From Heterotrichella gracilis (Eukaryota > Sar > Xanthophyceae > Tribonematales > Xanthonemataceae): a DNA stretch of 54,584 bases. Positions 1 to 11,500 of the stretch are shown piece after piece; position 1 is the stretch's first letter, and each line of letters starts with the position of its first letter. The stretch is taken from the NCBI GenBank assembly GCA_032358255.1, contig JAULBX010025919.1, forward strand, positions 1-54,584. Direction: 5' to 3'. The position numbers and the translations under genes were made by a program. The notes beneath the pieces are model-generated. The model saw only the letters and a program-made list of their open reading frames with translations, was not told the DNA's origin and searched no databases.

Positions 1-134
1 GCAGGACCTCAAGTCGCGTGGGATCAATAGATGGTTCAAACAGTGCCAGGAAAGAGCTGCGTGGCGCCGCATGTGCAGGACTGACTGCTAATCTGACTAT
101 TTTGCTGGAATGCATGTAACTAACTAACTAACCA
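1..134 (+). mobile_element. 3' end of a non-LTR retrotransposon (LINE)
   Basis: Reads in frame as the C-terminal end of a LINE-type ORF2: DLKSRGINRWFKQC, then QERAAWRRMC, and a stop at 89-91. The W...C..R..WR pattern is the usual extreme C-terminus of LINE reverse-transcriptase proteins. The stop is followed by a short UTR and a tail of TAAC units (119-132). A second copy with nearly the same peptide, UTR and tail lies near 46529-46660, which supports a dispersed family. The 5' part lies outside the window or was never inserted (5' truncation is typical of LINEs). Confidence 0.75.
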
Positions 135-317
135 CAGGATGGGTGCTACAAGCATTAGTGGCGGCTGTGATGGCTTTACACATCACCCATGGGGACGCAT
201 TGACCCGCGGCGCTCCCCCTCACTCCACCATCCCCCCTCCACCACACACCTTTTCCAGGTCACCACCACGGCAACTGTGACCCCCTCCCCAACCCCAACC
301 CCACCCTCCCGTTGCAG

Positions 318-3300
318 GCCACCACCACCACCACAACTGGGTCAGGCCGGGGCCCCAGGCCCGCTGAATGCGATCCCCGGGACCCCCCTCGGCCCGACGT
401 CAAGGAAGAGGAAGATGCGCGCATAGGGATCCCCAACAACCCTCGAAATTCCCCCGTAGCCCCCGGGACCAGCGGAGCCCCCGCGCCACCCCCCGGCGCC
501 CCGACCAACCACGGTCAGGGCGCATCGGGGGGGGCATCATCCATGCCCTTGAGCACTGCTGAGCTGGCGAGCATGAGTGAAGGGGACCTGGTGGCCCTGT
601 GGAAGGAGTACACCAATCGCCTGGCAGACATTTTGGCGGACACCAAACATGAGATGGGCAGTGCTGCTGAGGCCAAGATGCATGACCTCCTCTCCCAACT
701 GGTGCGCGTAGTGTGGTAGCTTTAGCATCAATGGGTTGATTAATCGACTAATTAGGCTTAATAGGCGTAGCTAGTATGCCTTGCCGCCAATGTGCATCAG
801 TTACACAAGCGCATGTGCCAATAGTACCAACGATGGCGCTGGTGGACTGGGGAGGCTGTGCTTAGGATGGTGAGGATGATTACTATGGTAGGGGAGGCTT
901 ATTCGTTGAGTATGGTAGCGCTAGCGCAGGCGTGATTTGGGTAGGCTGGGCTACGTTGGGTGTGTTGGCTTGACGAAGGAAGCCTCGTGCCAAGTTGTGC
1001 ACTGTGGCGGAGGGACTAGGTAGACTGAAGCAACTGTAGTAGCTACCTTAGCTGCACCACCTGTGGTACCTGCATGAACAAGCACCACCCTTCGCCTGGC
1101 AGGCATACTGGCGGGTACGGGCAGGACATGGGCGGAGCTTCATGGCTTCGGTTTCTGGTCCATACGCGTGGCTGCGGCAGCCAGGCTACATGAACTGCTA
1201 ACCCTGTAGATTTGAACCCCGACATGTACAACATATACCCTTGGCGGGAGCTGTAGATCTCCTTCTTGTGTATCTCAATGCCGTCTCCTGTGCAAAGACG
1301 GCACAAGAGTCCCTTTGGAAACCCACTGCACTCCAGGGTGCTGACCATGTGTGGCTTTTCTGTGGCCTCCAGGGTGCGGTGCTTCAGAAGGTGTTTCTGC
1401 TCAACCCGGCCACCATTCGCGTTGTGGCAGCAGCGAGGCAGCATGAATCCCCGGAGCATGAGAGCTACGACAGCTGGCTGCGACGGGTGGTAAGTGGCCA
1501 CTAAATACTCCATTGATTGCAAAGCATATTAATAAAGCATAGACTGTTTTTAAAGCGTGAGAATTATGCATGAGACTGGCACGCTGTGTTCACTGATTGT
1601 TGATTGCTAATCTGGCTGTTCTGCGGGAATGCCCTCGTGACTAAATAATGTAAAGCATGAGGCCTACAATAGCTGGTGTTATGGTCATGCATGCCAATCA
1701 TTGCCATATGGGCAGTTTACAGGTGCACATCTGTTTCAGCCTCTTTTTCTTGTGTGGCTGTTCCATTTATTTTCTTCTCACACAGGAAGCATAGCCTTTC
1801 ATTTTCTTTTATTTGCCTATGAATGAAAATATCAGAATTTGAATTTGTATCATTTATCAAACAATTTTGGAGTGGTATATTGCTTTGTGAGTGTATTAAT
1901 TTAGTTCTCCATCCACACAGCTCCCACACATGAGCAATGCATTAAACAGGCCCAGCACTCCTAGCTGGAGCAGCTGAACGTAAACAATATTCCATTTCAA
2001 TTTGTAATATACGAATATACTTTTTCAATTATCCTTGATACTTGAAGCCCACAGGAAAGCAGTCATTTCGTTCATGACATCCTGTGAAATACAAGTCTAC
2101 CTGGTTATAGCCCCCTGCGAGTCACCTTTTATGCTATCCAAGCAGCGACTAATACATTACTTCTAATTTTCTTTTTTGTTCCTTTTTCTGCAGGCCTCCC
2201 TCCACATCACTCCCCCCCAGCGGTCCAAACTGGCTCAGCTGCGCATGCTGTTCCTGGTGCAGCTGGCGGGGCAAGTGGAGCGGCGCCAGGGGCTGTGTCA
2301 ATCGCTAGCGGTAAGGACATTCATGTGTCAGCACCCCTGCCCACATGGGTGCTGACACATGCTAGGCAGAACATTTTGGTCGCTGCTTTTTTGCATTATT
2401 AGGATTACTAGAAGCAAATCTCCCGCAAGCAGTGCGGTTCCATGCGAGCACATTTGTGCAGCTGGAGCGGCGGCAAGGGCTGTGCCAGGCTTTGGTACGT
2501 TTACTTGCCTGCCAACAAGCGCGCTGACATATCCTAGTGAGGATTATTCTTCTTGCTTTTATTCTTTGTTAGCAGTACTAGCAGCAATTTAGTAGTATTG
2601 CAGGCCGTGTGGCTGTTGGTGCTGTTCATGCAAGCACTTGTGCGATGGCGGGGCAGGTGGAGCGGCAAGATGGTGTAGGTGATGTTCTAGCAGTGGATGG
2701 ACTAAATGACATTGGTTTTATTGCGGATGGTGTAGCAGCAGTGGATGGGTGCATAGAGATGCTGCGCCAGCATTGGATGGTGTAGATGGCGATGACAACA
2801 TTGAGTGGATGGGGTGGCAGCTGTGGATGGTGTACCAGCATTGGATAGCATAGATGGCGTACCAGCAGTGATGGGGGTAGATGTAAATGAAGGTGCTGCG
2901 CCAGCATAGCTACAGCTAGCAGTGGATGGTGTAGCTGGCGATGAGAACATTGAGTAGATGGGGTGGCAGCAGTGGATGGTGTGCAAGCAGTGGATGGTGT
3001 AGCAGCGATGGATGGGTGGATAGAGGTGCTGCGCCAGCAGTTGATGGGGTGGATGGCGTTGACAACATCGAGTGCATAGGGTCGAGCAGTGGATGCTGTA
3101 GATGGTGACCAACGGTGATGGTGTGGCAGCGATGGATGGGGTGGATAGAGGTGCTGTGGCAGCAGTGGATGGGGAGGTGGTGGCGATACCAGCAGTGGAT
3201 GGTGGAGATGGTGTACTAGCAGTGGTTGGATTAGGTGGCGTTGCTAACATTGAGTAGATGGGGTGGCAGCAGTGGATGGTGTGCAAGCAGTGGATGGCGT

Positions 3301-5723
3301 GGAATGTGTAGTCAGCGAGGGCGTGGAGTGACACATGGTTCATGTGTGGAACAGATGGTCACCTGGCATGGGAGGGGTGGTCTGTATGCCAGGGGGGTTA
3401 TAATAGGACTATTATATTCCCCCTGTGTATGTACTGTGTACCTCCCCAGTAGCTTTTTATTGGCCATGGATTGTGTCCCCCTTGCAGGCCGCTATCGCTA
3501 ACGTGGTGTCCATTAAGAATGATGCGACATAATTGACCATAAACTACAATGTAATATATTGACCGTAATTTGTATCCCCACGCACAGGCCGCTATCCCTG
3601 ATGTGGTTTCCATCAAGAAGACAGCCAGCGACCACCTACAGGTAACCCTAAACCCTTAAAAAACCCTAAAACCCCTAAATCCCTATCCCTGAGGTTCTCC
3701 ATCAAGAAGACAGCCAGCGACCACCTACAGGTGACCCTAAACCCTAAACCTAAAATCTAAACACCTTCAGGTAGCACCCACACCCAGCCATCTCCCATGC
3801 ATGCCACCGCAGCAAGCACATGCTTCAAGAACCCACCAGGATGCCTACGTTGCCACACAATCCCGCATGGTACACACAGCACACCTTGAACTGTGTTGCA
3901 CAACACCAACCGTCACATGCACACTACTGTGCAGCACCGGCACCTGTAGTAGTGTAGGCACTGCAGCGGCGTGCAGCATGTTCCACACCGCGTGCTGATC
4001 AGTCACTGCAATGCTCCCCTTGGTGTGATCCTGACGCGTGCGCGTTGGCCACACAGGCCATCCAGGCTATCTTTATATGTAGATATCTCTTCATTTATTA
4101 ATTTGTATATTTTGTGCAGGCCCTAGACAGCCTTGAGGCCCTTCGGTTGGCATCACAAGATGAGCGCCAGCTGGTGGCAGAGTTCATCTCATCCATCTTC
4201 TCCCTGGTACGTGGTCAACATAGACAGCTATGTTTTATCTGCCTACTTAGGCCACCATATGACGTGCTCGGTGCTTGGTTGCAGGTGCTGACGCCTGTGC
4301 AGCAGGCGTGCTTTGTGGTGGGCAGCTACCCCCACCTCCCAGACCCCTTCATGCTCTGTACAGTGGTGGCCGCACAGGAGGGCATGCCTGATGCCCTGGC
4401 GCTGATTGGGGGGGCCATGCCGACGGTACCCCCGCCCCCATTGGGATCTGACAGGCACTCGGCGCCCTCCCCATCCATGGAAGCAGGTGAGGATGAGGGT
4501 TTGCCTCACAACCCATAAACCCTGACCTCACACACTAATCCCCAAGCCCTTCTTACGAATTGTGGCAGGCACACACACACACTAACGCAACAGCGCCCAT
4601 ATGCTCACTACCCTACCACCCACCCTACCTTGGACACACAACCCCACGCCACCGCAATAATACCCACACAGACTTGGAGAGCTCCTACCCACCCTCCTGC
4701 CCACCCTCCTGCCCACCCTCCTGCACAGGCCCGCCCATCAGCCGACCGCACCCAGTGCGACCCGATTACCCCGTCCACCTGCCCTAAACCCTCCCATCCA
4801 CCCCTTGGCAGGGTCTTCACTCGCAGCCATTGCAACACTGGGACGGTCCTGCTGTGCAAATACCCTAAAACCCTTTATGGACGCACCCACCCACATACTG
4901 AGCCACCCTCCCACCCACCCTCCCGCACAGGCCCGCCCATCAGCCGACCCCACCCAGTGCGCCCCGAACACCCTGTCCACCTCCCCTCCTATCCCCCCCC
5001 TGGGGGCCACCATGGGGGCTTTGGCAGCAGCCACACTTATGGCCACCACCCGCTGCCCCCGGCCTCGGTTGCTGCCTCCATGTCTAGCCTCGCTGCGATG
5101 CTGGCCATGGAGCGGGGCGCCGGTGGGCACTTCCCCCCATCCCTCGCAAGTAAGTCAACTAGAGAATGGCTCTTACAAAGAATAATTGACGTAAATGTAA
5201 GGAATTTAATGAAAGTAATGGGTATCATTTGCTACCCGGGATTCGGTTGCTGCCTCCATGTGGAGCCTTGCTGCTATGCTGGCCATGGAGCGGGGCGCCG
5301 GTGGGCACTTCCCCCCTTCGCTAGCAAGTGAGTACCTATGCAAAAAATATGGACTCCTAAAAGCATGAACGGCATAAATGGGTGAATTTGTTTATAATTG
5401 GCAAGAGGTTGTGATTCGTCATGACCATCATCCGCTACCTCCATGTAGTGCCCAAAGACCATCATGGATTCAGCTTTCTCAACCTTTATTTTCCCCCTTT
5501 CACAGGAGGTCCGGGCCCAGTGCCGCCCCCCTATCACAACACCCGCCTGTCCCCACCCCATCATGCGCCCCTGCTCCCTCCATCCTGGAACCACCCAGCC
5601 CCACGCCACCACCGCAGCGGCCACCCCCACCCCCCACCAAGCGCAGAATACTCAGAGGCAGAGCCGCTCTACCCCCACCTGCCCCCACTCAGTCCCAGGC
5701 ACCACATGCCACCCCCGCAATGA
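318..5723 (+). CDS. C-terminal part of a bZIP-type algal regulator (5' incomplete)
   Basis: Eight exons join in phase: 318-701, 1373-1489, 2194-2310, 3588-3641, 4120-4206, 4285-4486, 4931-5149, 5506-5723 (about 465 residues, stop 5721-5723). No convincing start or basic region is visible, so the 5' end is probably upstream. The middle holds helical blocks: a LWKEYTNRLADIL segment, FLLNPATIRVVAA, then ITPPQRSKLAQLR with a following LVQLAGQVERRQG, and finally LTPVQQACFVVGSYPHLPD. From memory this order resembles the region C-terminal to the zipper in many chlorophyte bZIP proteins (TGA/DOG1-like), but that is recollection, not a search. The last two exons are His/Pro/Gly-rich and look disordered. 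Several exon ends are repeated in the introns. It could instead be another family with a similar helical repeat. Confidence 0.55.
1575..1650 (+). repeat. Degenerate LINE 3'-UTR copy
   Basis: The stretch GCTAATCTGGCTGTTCTGC followed by GGGAATGCC..GTGACTAA matches the UTR and tail of the LINE ends at 80-132 and 46612-46660 with scattered changes. No coding part is left. It lies in an intron of the bZIP-like gene. Confidence 0.4.
2455..2690 (+). repeat. Echoes of the exon ending at 2310
   Basis: Two diverged copies of the 3' part of exon 2194-2310 (peptide QLAGQVERRQGLCQ) occur downstream in the same intron. One at about 2459-2500 keeps a GTACGT donor-like end, and one lies at about 2640-2685. 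Neither is needed by the phased model. Confidence 0.6.
2680..3310 (+). repeat. Intronic GTGGATGG minisatellite
   Basis: About 630 bases built from imperfect repeats around GCAGCAGTGGATGG and GATGGTGTAG, with longer higher-order blocks (a unit containing ACATTGAGTAGATGGGGTGG recurs near 2950 and 3248). It lies wholly inside the intron between exons 2194-2310 and 3588-3641. The opposite strand gives long low-complexity Ser/Thr/Ala/Pro frames, which I treat as artefacts. Confidence 0.8.
3484..3731 (+). repeat. Echoes flanking exon 3588-3641
   Basis: The 54-base exon has a diverged upstream copy with its own acceptor (3484-3525) and a downstream copy of its 3' half with an intact-looking donor (about 3688-3731). 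CCCTAAA-type motifs start directly after both donors (3642 on and 3731 on). Confidence 0.75.
4729..5331 (+). repeat. Echoes of exon 4931-5149 (both ends)
   Basis: The first 60 or so bases of the exon, including the CACAG acceptor and the GPPISRPHPVRP peptide, also occur at about 4727-4790, where the frame soon stops. The last 85 or so bases (peptide SLAAMLAMERGAGGHFPP) recur at about 5244-5331 with a donor-like AAGTGAGT. The phased model uses 4931-5149. Confidence 0.75.
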
Positions 5724-6050
5724 CACATTCCAAGGGGGGGGAAACAGGCTTCTGGTGGTGCAGGGGCGCAGCCACTCTTATCCCCACTCAGCGCCAGGCA
5801 CCACATGCGCCCCGCAATAACACGTTCCGGGGGGAACAGGCATCTGGTGGTGCAGAGGCGCAGCGCCCATCCCCCCACCTGCCCCCACTCAGCCCCAGGC
5901 ACCACATGCCGCCTCCACAATGACATATTCCGGAGGGGGATAAGCATGTGGTGGTGCAGAGGCGCAGCCCCTCTACCCACTCTACCCCAACTCAGCCCCC
6001 ACTCAGCCCCAGGCACCACATGCCACCCCCACACTGACATCATTCCAGGG
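5686..6050 (+). repeat. 100-bp tandem repeat containing the stop codon
   Basis: Four copies of a 99-114 base unit begin with CTCAG(T/C)(C/G)CCAGGCACCACAT at 5688, 5787, 5888 and 6002. The first copy encodes the last residues and stop codon of the bZIP-like gene; the other three run into its 3' region. Confidence 0.85.
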
Positions 6051-8009
6051 TGGGGGGGGGGGGTTGGGATGACACCAAAGGCGGCGCCGAGACCCCAGCC
6101 ATGCGGAAGGGGGAGCTAGCTCAAATAGGGGGAGGGGAGCTGATGTGTGGCCCGCTCTCAAGTGGGGAGTCCCCGGCAGGGGTTCCGATGCCAGCTGCAG
6201 CGTTGGAGGTGTGTACGGAGCTCGGGTCTACAGCATATGCAAATTTGCTTGGCCGTTGTCAATTATGATCATCGAAGGTGCAATGAGGACATACATACCA
6301 GCATTGCAGCCAGGTTAGCATGCCTGGGTATTGCCTCACCCTGGCCCAGCCTTGCGGAAAAATCCTAGCCTAGGGTCAAGGGCAGGTGCAATGCCGCATG
6401 ATGTGCTTCTCAAAAGGGAGCTTGGAGCTTGAGTGGTCAGTGTCACTTTACCAACCCAACAGTGTCAATTTTACCAATCCCAACAGTATCAGTTTACCAA
6501 CCCCAACAGTGTCAGTTTTCATATCCCATCAGTGTCAACGTACCAACCCCCAAGGCTTGGTTGCTTTTCCTTTGCTTCTTCAGGACTTTTACGCTCATGG
6601 CCGTTGCCCAATTTTACCCCTTTTCCACTTTTCCAAAGCAATGAGGAACGAGGGAGCCACCAAAACAGCTGCATGTCTACCGTTGTGCGCATACACCATG
6701 ACCATGTGCACACCTTTCCAGCCAGTCGTGAGCCGTGCCACACTGAGTAGCCCACCCCAAACCCTAAACCCTAGACACACAGGTGGTCGTGTGCGTACGG
6801 TTCGTTATGGTTGTGCCTGCAGCTGTTTTTGGTTCCGTGCTCCCAGCAATTGTTTCGAGGCTCGAGCCCTTTTCCCGGGGTCCCCGCTCCCCTTTTTCCC
6901 CCCCACCAGAAGTATACATTCTATTTGGACTCCAGGATTGCCCGGCTAGGGGTAAATGTCATCAATTTAGTGTGCAGTTAAGTGTGGCTGGCGCACTGGG
7001 GGCACACAAAGCCATGGCAGCCACGCCTACTTACAAGTTGTTGAACACAGTGTGGCATTGCCTGCTGCAGATGTTTTCGGATCCTGCTCCCAGCAAGTTT
7101 CAATAGGCACATCCCGTACAATTTGTTCTGAAGCTCCCACACATTCTGTTCAGAATCTGAGGCGCCGTCACGGTTTTCCTTCCATATTTTACCACTAAAA
7201 TCTTACAGGGCCTGGCACTGAATCAGCTGGAGCCCCTTTGGGCAACGGGGCCTGTGGGCCGCAGGCCCTTAGGTGCAATTTGAGGTGCCGCATTCAGTAG
7301 TCATCATAGTATTCCCTCGGTGCCTCAATCCTTCGGAGGTCGCAGCGAGCCAGTTCTGGCCAGGTGCACCGGCTCCCACATGCATCCTGGTGCCGTTGAG
7401 AGCCAGAAAACACAATACGTGAATAAATCTGAATCCTTACCCTGCCAGGCTGTTTGCCATGTGGCTCAATTGATTCAGGAGCCCGGCTGAATCCAGTTAA
7501 GTTGAGTAACTATTGGTCATTTGAGTCATAGACTACTGTAAATCTACTTCTATAGTTCTCGCCGGCGCTTCTTGAGTGAATCACTGAAGCACCGTGACGG
7601 TCGGACTCCGACAGCAGTGCGAAGGCAGTGCCCCACAAGCAACATGCATGGTTCCCAAAACATTCAACAAAGTCTTACTGATCAGTCGACGTCAGATATT
7701 CATAAAAAATACTGATGTTCCCACATCACATTATCAATGATAATCATTCAATGTCGGCAAGCTGGCCCAAAGTCACCTCAAGGTTTGCGTAATTGTTTGC
7801 AACGAATGCTGGCATTGGCCAGACTGAATGAGTAGTCAGAGACACGTAAACCCTGCCGGCGGCCTGTACGGCTGCCCCAGCGCATTTGCAGCAGGCGTAT
7901 ACGCAGGAGGAAATGATACAAAGTACGCCCAACACGTCATTTGCTTAAAGCCAGATTAAAAGTTCTGATTAAATCCCTTCCCCTGATGGGCTACCTTGCC
8001 ATTTTGAGC
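5724..8009. other. Intergenic region between convergent genes
   Basis: Apart from the 100-bp tandem repeat and a short repeat at 6444-6552, I see no supported gene. The open frames here are short, lack family motifs and do not chain through splice sites. A CCCTAAACCCTAG motif lies at about 6760-6775. It probably holds the 3' UTR of the bZIP-like gene and the transcript end of the opposing RBR ligase gene. Confidence 0.5.
6444..6552 (+). repeat. Short tandem repeat, about 25-bp unit
   Basis: Four imperfect copies of a unit like ACCAACCCCAACAGTGTCAG follow one another. No coding meaning is evident. Confidence 0.75.
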
Positions 8010-8544
8010 TGCCACCGTAATGACCCGCGAATGGTGCATGAATCCCCAAAGTTGTTGCTCCCTGGGATTGGCGCTGCACTGCCACCCACAATAAAAAAGC
8101 TGGCACCGATGGCGTCAACCGGGGGAGTGCTGCCTGCACGCGGGGGGCGCCGGCCCAAAGTGGCGCCCAGGCTTGTATGGCAGCGCCTTGCGGCAGGTGT
8201 AGCAAAAGTGGGTGGTGCATGCCCAGCAGGTCATGTGGTTGCTGGTCCCTAGGATTGGCGCTGCCGTGCCCCCCACACATGCACCATGCCAAGCCCCGCA
8301 CATATGCTGCGCCTGGCACCGATGGCGTCAGTCGGGGGAGTGCTGCTTGCACGCGGAGGGCGCCGGCCCAAAGCGGCGGCCGGGCTTCCAGGGCAGCGCC
8401 TCGCGACAGCCGGCGGCAGGTGTAGCAAAAGTGGGTGGTGCAGGCCCAACAAGCCATGTGGTTGTTGGCCCCTGGGATTGGCGCTGCCCTGCCACCCACA
8501 CATGAATCATACCAAGCCGAGGGCATGCTGCCACCTGGCATCAG
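8010..8544 (-). repeat. Tandem echoes of the last RBR ligase exon
   Basis: Directly past the stop codon, the terminal exon and its 3' flank are repeated at a spacing of about 212-217 bases (8328-8541 and 8116-8327, with a partial unit near 8015-8115). The copies retain recognisable stretches for CWACTTHFCYTC and for the GPAP..C end, but carry frame breaks and have lost the CPMCGQFNPKEG part. They are decayed duplicates, not extra domains. Confidence 0.85.
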
Positions 8545-11500
8545 TTAGTCCGGCGTGTGCTGCTTGCAGGCGGGGGGCGCCGGCCCAAAGTGGCGCCCAG
8601 GCTTGTAGGGCAGCGCCTTGCGGCAGGTGTAGCAGAAGTGGGTGGTGCACGCCCAGCAGGTCATGTGGTTGTTGCCCCCCTCCTTAGGGTTGAACTGGCC
8701 GCACATGGGGCACGCCAGGCCCCGCGCATGCTGCCGCTGGTAGGCGGGGGCAAGGCCCCTGCCGGGGGCCTGCTCCTCTTGATATTGCCTGCAGGGGGGC
8801 AATTGAATTTCTTACAGATTGTTCAGTTGCTCCAAGTGTTTTAGGGTTTAGGGTTTAGGGTTTAGGGTGTAGTGTTTACAGGTTGTTTGTTAGTGCTTGT
8901 TTGCGGACATGCCACGCGCCTCTGGTACCGCTGGGTACTGGAGGCCTGGGTTGGGGTGTAGGGTTCAGGGTTCAGGGTTTAATTGCATCCCCAGACTGGG
9001 GCTGGTAGGGGGTGCGGGCCCCTGCCACGGGCGTGGTCCTCCTGGAATTGCCCGCAGCGAAATACAGGGGCCTGCTGAAATTGCCTACACCACAGATTCC
9101 ATCATAGATTCCACCATACACTACATGCACCTCCATGTGACCTGCATAGACTGGTTCCACGCAACACTGCCCGCCACGCCGTCACATGCACCACACCAAG
9201 CGAGACGAGTTGCAGAGTTTAGGGTGTACGGACGTTTCCATCTAGTTTGCCCATCGTAAGAGCTTCGCCTCGTTGAGGATTTAGGATTCAGAATTCAGGG
9301 TACCATGGTTTAGGGTTTAGGGTTTAGAGCGTATGCACATCTCCATCTGGTTTGCCCATCGCAGGATCTCCGCTTCATCAACAAGCACACAGTTTAGGGT
9401 TTAGAGTCTGGGGTTTCAGGTTAAGGGTTTGGGACTATAGGGTTTAGGGTGTACGCACATTTCCATCTGGTTTGCCCATCGTAGGATCTCCGCTTCATCA
9501 AAGAGCACGCAGTTCCCCTCCCGGAAATGCGCGTAGGGGTCCGTCTTCTTCAGCTGCTTGCTGCACCTACAGGCATGCAAAGTACTGGTGAGGAACCGCC
9601 TAGGGTTTAGGGTTTAGGGTTTGCCACCTTGGAAATGCGCGTAGGGGTGTTCCTCCCCTAGCTGCTTGCTGCACCTACAGGTAGGGGGGATACTGTGGGG
9701 AATACTGGTCAGGGTTTAGGGTTTAAGGCTGCGCTGTTGAATGGTTGTTGCATCAAGGTGCCAATGCACTCCACATTTTTCAAAAGCACTGGGGAACTGG
9801 CTAGGGTTTAGGGTTTAGGGTTTGAGGCTGTGGTGTCAAACAAGCTACTTGTTGCATCAAAGTGCCAATGCACAACACCCCATTCAACAGCACTGGCGAA
9901 CTGGCTAGGGTTTAGGGTTTAGGGTTTAGGGTTTGAGGCTGTGGTGTCAAACAAGCTACTTGTTGCATCAAGGTGCCAATGCACAACACCCCGTCAGATT
10001 AGGATTTATGGCAAGGAAATCCAGGATGTTGGGCAAGTTTGCTTGGGGTGTAGGGTTTATTACTGGGTAGTTTAGGTTTAAGCACGCGCACTTGTAGCAG
10101 ATGTAGGCCCCCCGGTTTAGGGTTTTGGGACAGTTTAGGGCTCAGCGCCGCGCTGTTGTAGCAGGAGTTACGGTTTTAGCATTCAACGCCGCGCACTTGT
10201 AGCAGGAGCAGGCCCCCCAGTTGCCGCACACAACCTTAACTAGGGTCCAAGGACAGTCGATTTAGGGTTTAGGGTGCAGCGCCGCGTATTGTAGTAGAAG
10301 GAGGAGCCCCGGTTCCCCCACACCACCTTAACTAGGGTCCAAAAAACAGTCGATTTAGGGTTTAGGGTTCAGCGCCGCGTATTGTAGTAGAAGTAGGAGC
10401 CCCAGTGCCCCCACACCACCTCGATCAGGGTTTATAGACAGTCGATTTAGGGTTTGGGGTTTAGGGATCAGCGTTTAGGGCTGCGCACTTGTAACAGAAG
10501 TAGGCCCCGCAGTTGCCGCACACCATCTTGTTGCACCCCTCGGACCGCTCGATCGCCATGTGGCAGCTTGGGCACTGCCGCGCACTTTCTTTGATGTGCT
10601 TCATGGAGAGCACCTCCTGGCGCAGGTCCTGGGCCTTGCGGGAGAGGGCGTCCGCCTGGTTGCGGTCTCCACGCATGCGCCGCTCCAAAATCTGCAGAGT
10701 CACGTATTGCCTTAATGATTTCAACAACAGAAACTGCAATTGCGGTGTAATGTACTGCCGCGCGCTTTCCCTAATGTGCTGAATTGAGAGCACCTCCTGG
10801 CGCAGGTCCTGCGCCTTGCGGGAGAGGGTGTCAGCCTGGTTGCGGTCCCCGCGCAGGCGCCGCTCCAAAATCTGCACAGTGGCACAGACCATCGTCGCTT
10901 TCGCCACAACAGGGGCTGCAGCTGCGGTTTCAAATACTGCTGCGCGCAATGCCAGGTGATTCTTGTGAAGAACCTCCCGCCTTGAGCGGGGCATGCACGG
11001 CGACCATAAACTTTGAATCCTAAACAGGTGGACGAGCTCTCCTCCCACCACCACCACCACCACTACCACCACCACCACCCACCGCTAGTTGCTCCTCAGG
11101 TGACATGCATGTCTCGCCCGGGTGCCACCCCCGGTTGCACAGCGTGCAGTAGGCAAGGAAGCAGTGCGCGCACTGGGCGCAGTGGTCGCTATCCTCTATG
11201 CACACGCGCGCGCAGCGGGGGCAGTAGACCACGTCCGGCATGCGGTCCAGGGACCGCTGCAGGGTGAGTGATTCCCAGCGGGTGTAGTCCTCGGGGGAGA
11301 GCAGGGAGGAAAGGACCTGGGGAGGGCGTGGGTGGTGGTTTTGGATGTGATAGTGTGTGGGTTGGTTGGGATTGGGATGGGTCAAAGCTCGGGTAAGGGG
11401 TGCACACCCGCGCGCTGCGGGGGCAGTACACTACTCAGGGAGGAAAGCATCTGGGGAGAAGATGCGGGGAGCAAAACGTCAGCAGAAACTGGAAAAACTG

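Noticed and set aside
2626-3343. Minus-strand Ser/Thr/Ala/Pro-rich frames
   Set aside because: Produced by the intronic minisatellite; no conserved composition or splice structure supports a gene.
4630-5331. Single long Pro/His-rich exon across 4630-5331
   Set aside because: The continuous frame crosses two acceptors and an echo; the phased chain enters at 4931 and leaves at 5149, then joins 5506 in frame to a natural stop.
8115-8541. A second zinc-binding RBR-like gene
   Set aside because: The copies of the terminal exon are frame-broken, have lost Cys residues and have no RING1 or IBR part; they are duplicates of the last ligase exon.
8839-9934. A real chromosome end
   Set aside because: Runs are only two to four units, occur in many places and both orientations, and lie inside introns of intact genes on both sides. 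They are interstitial.
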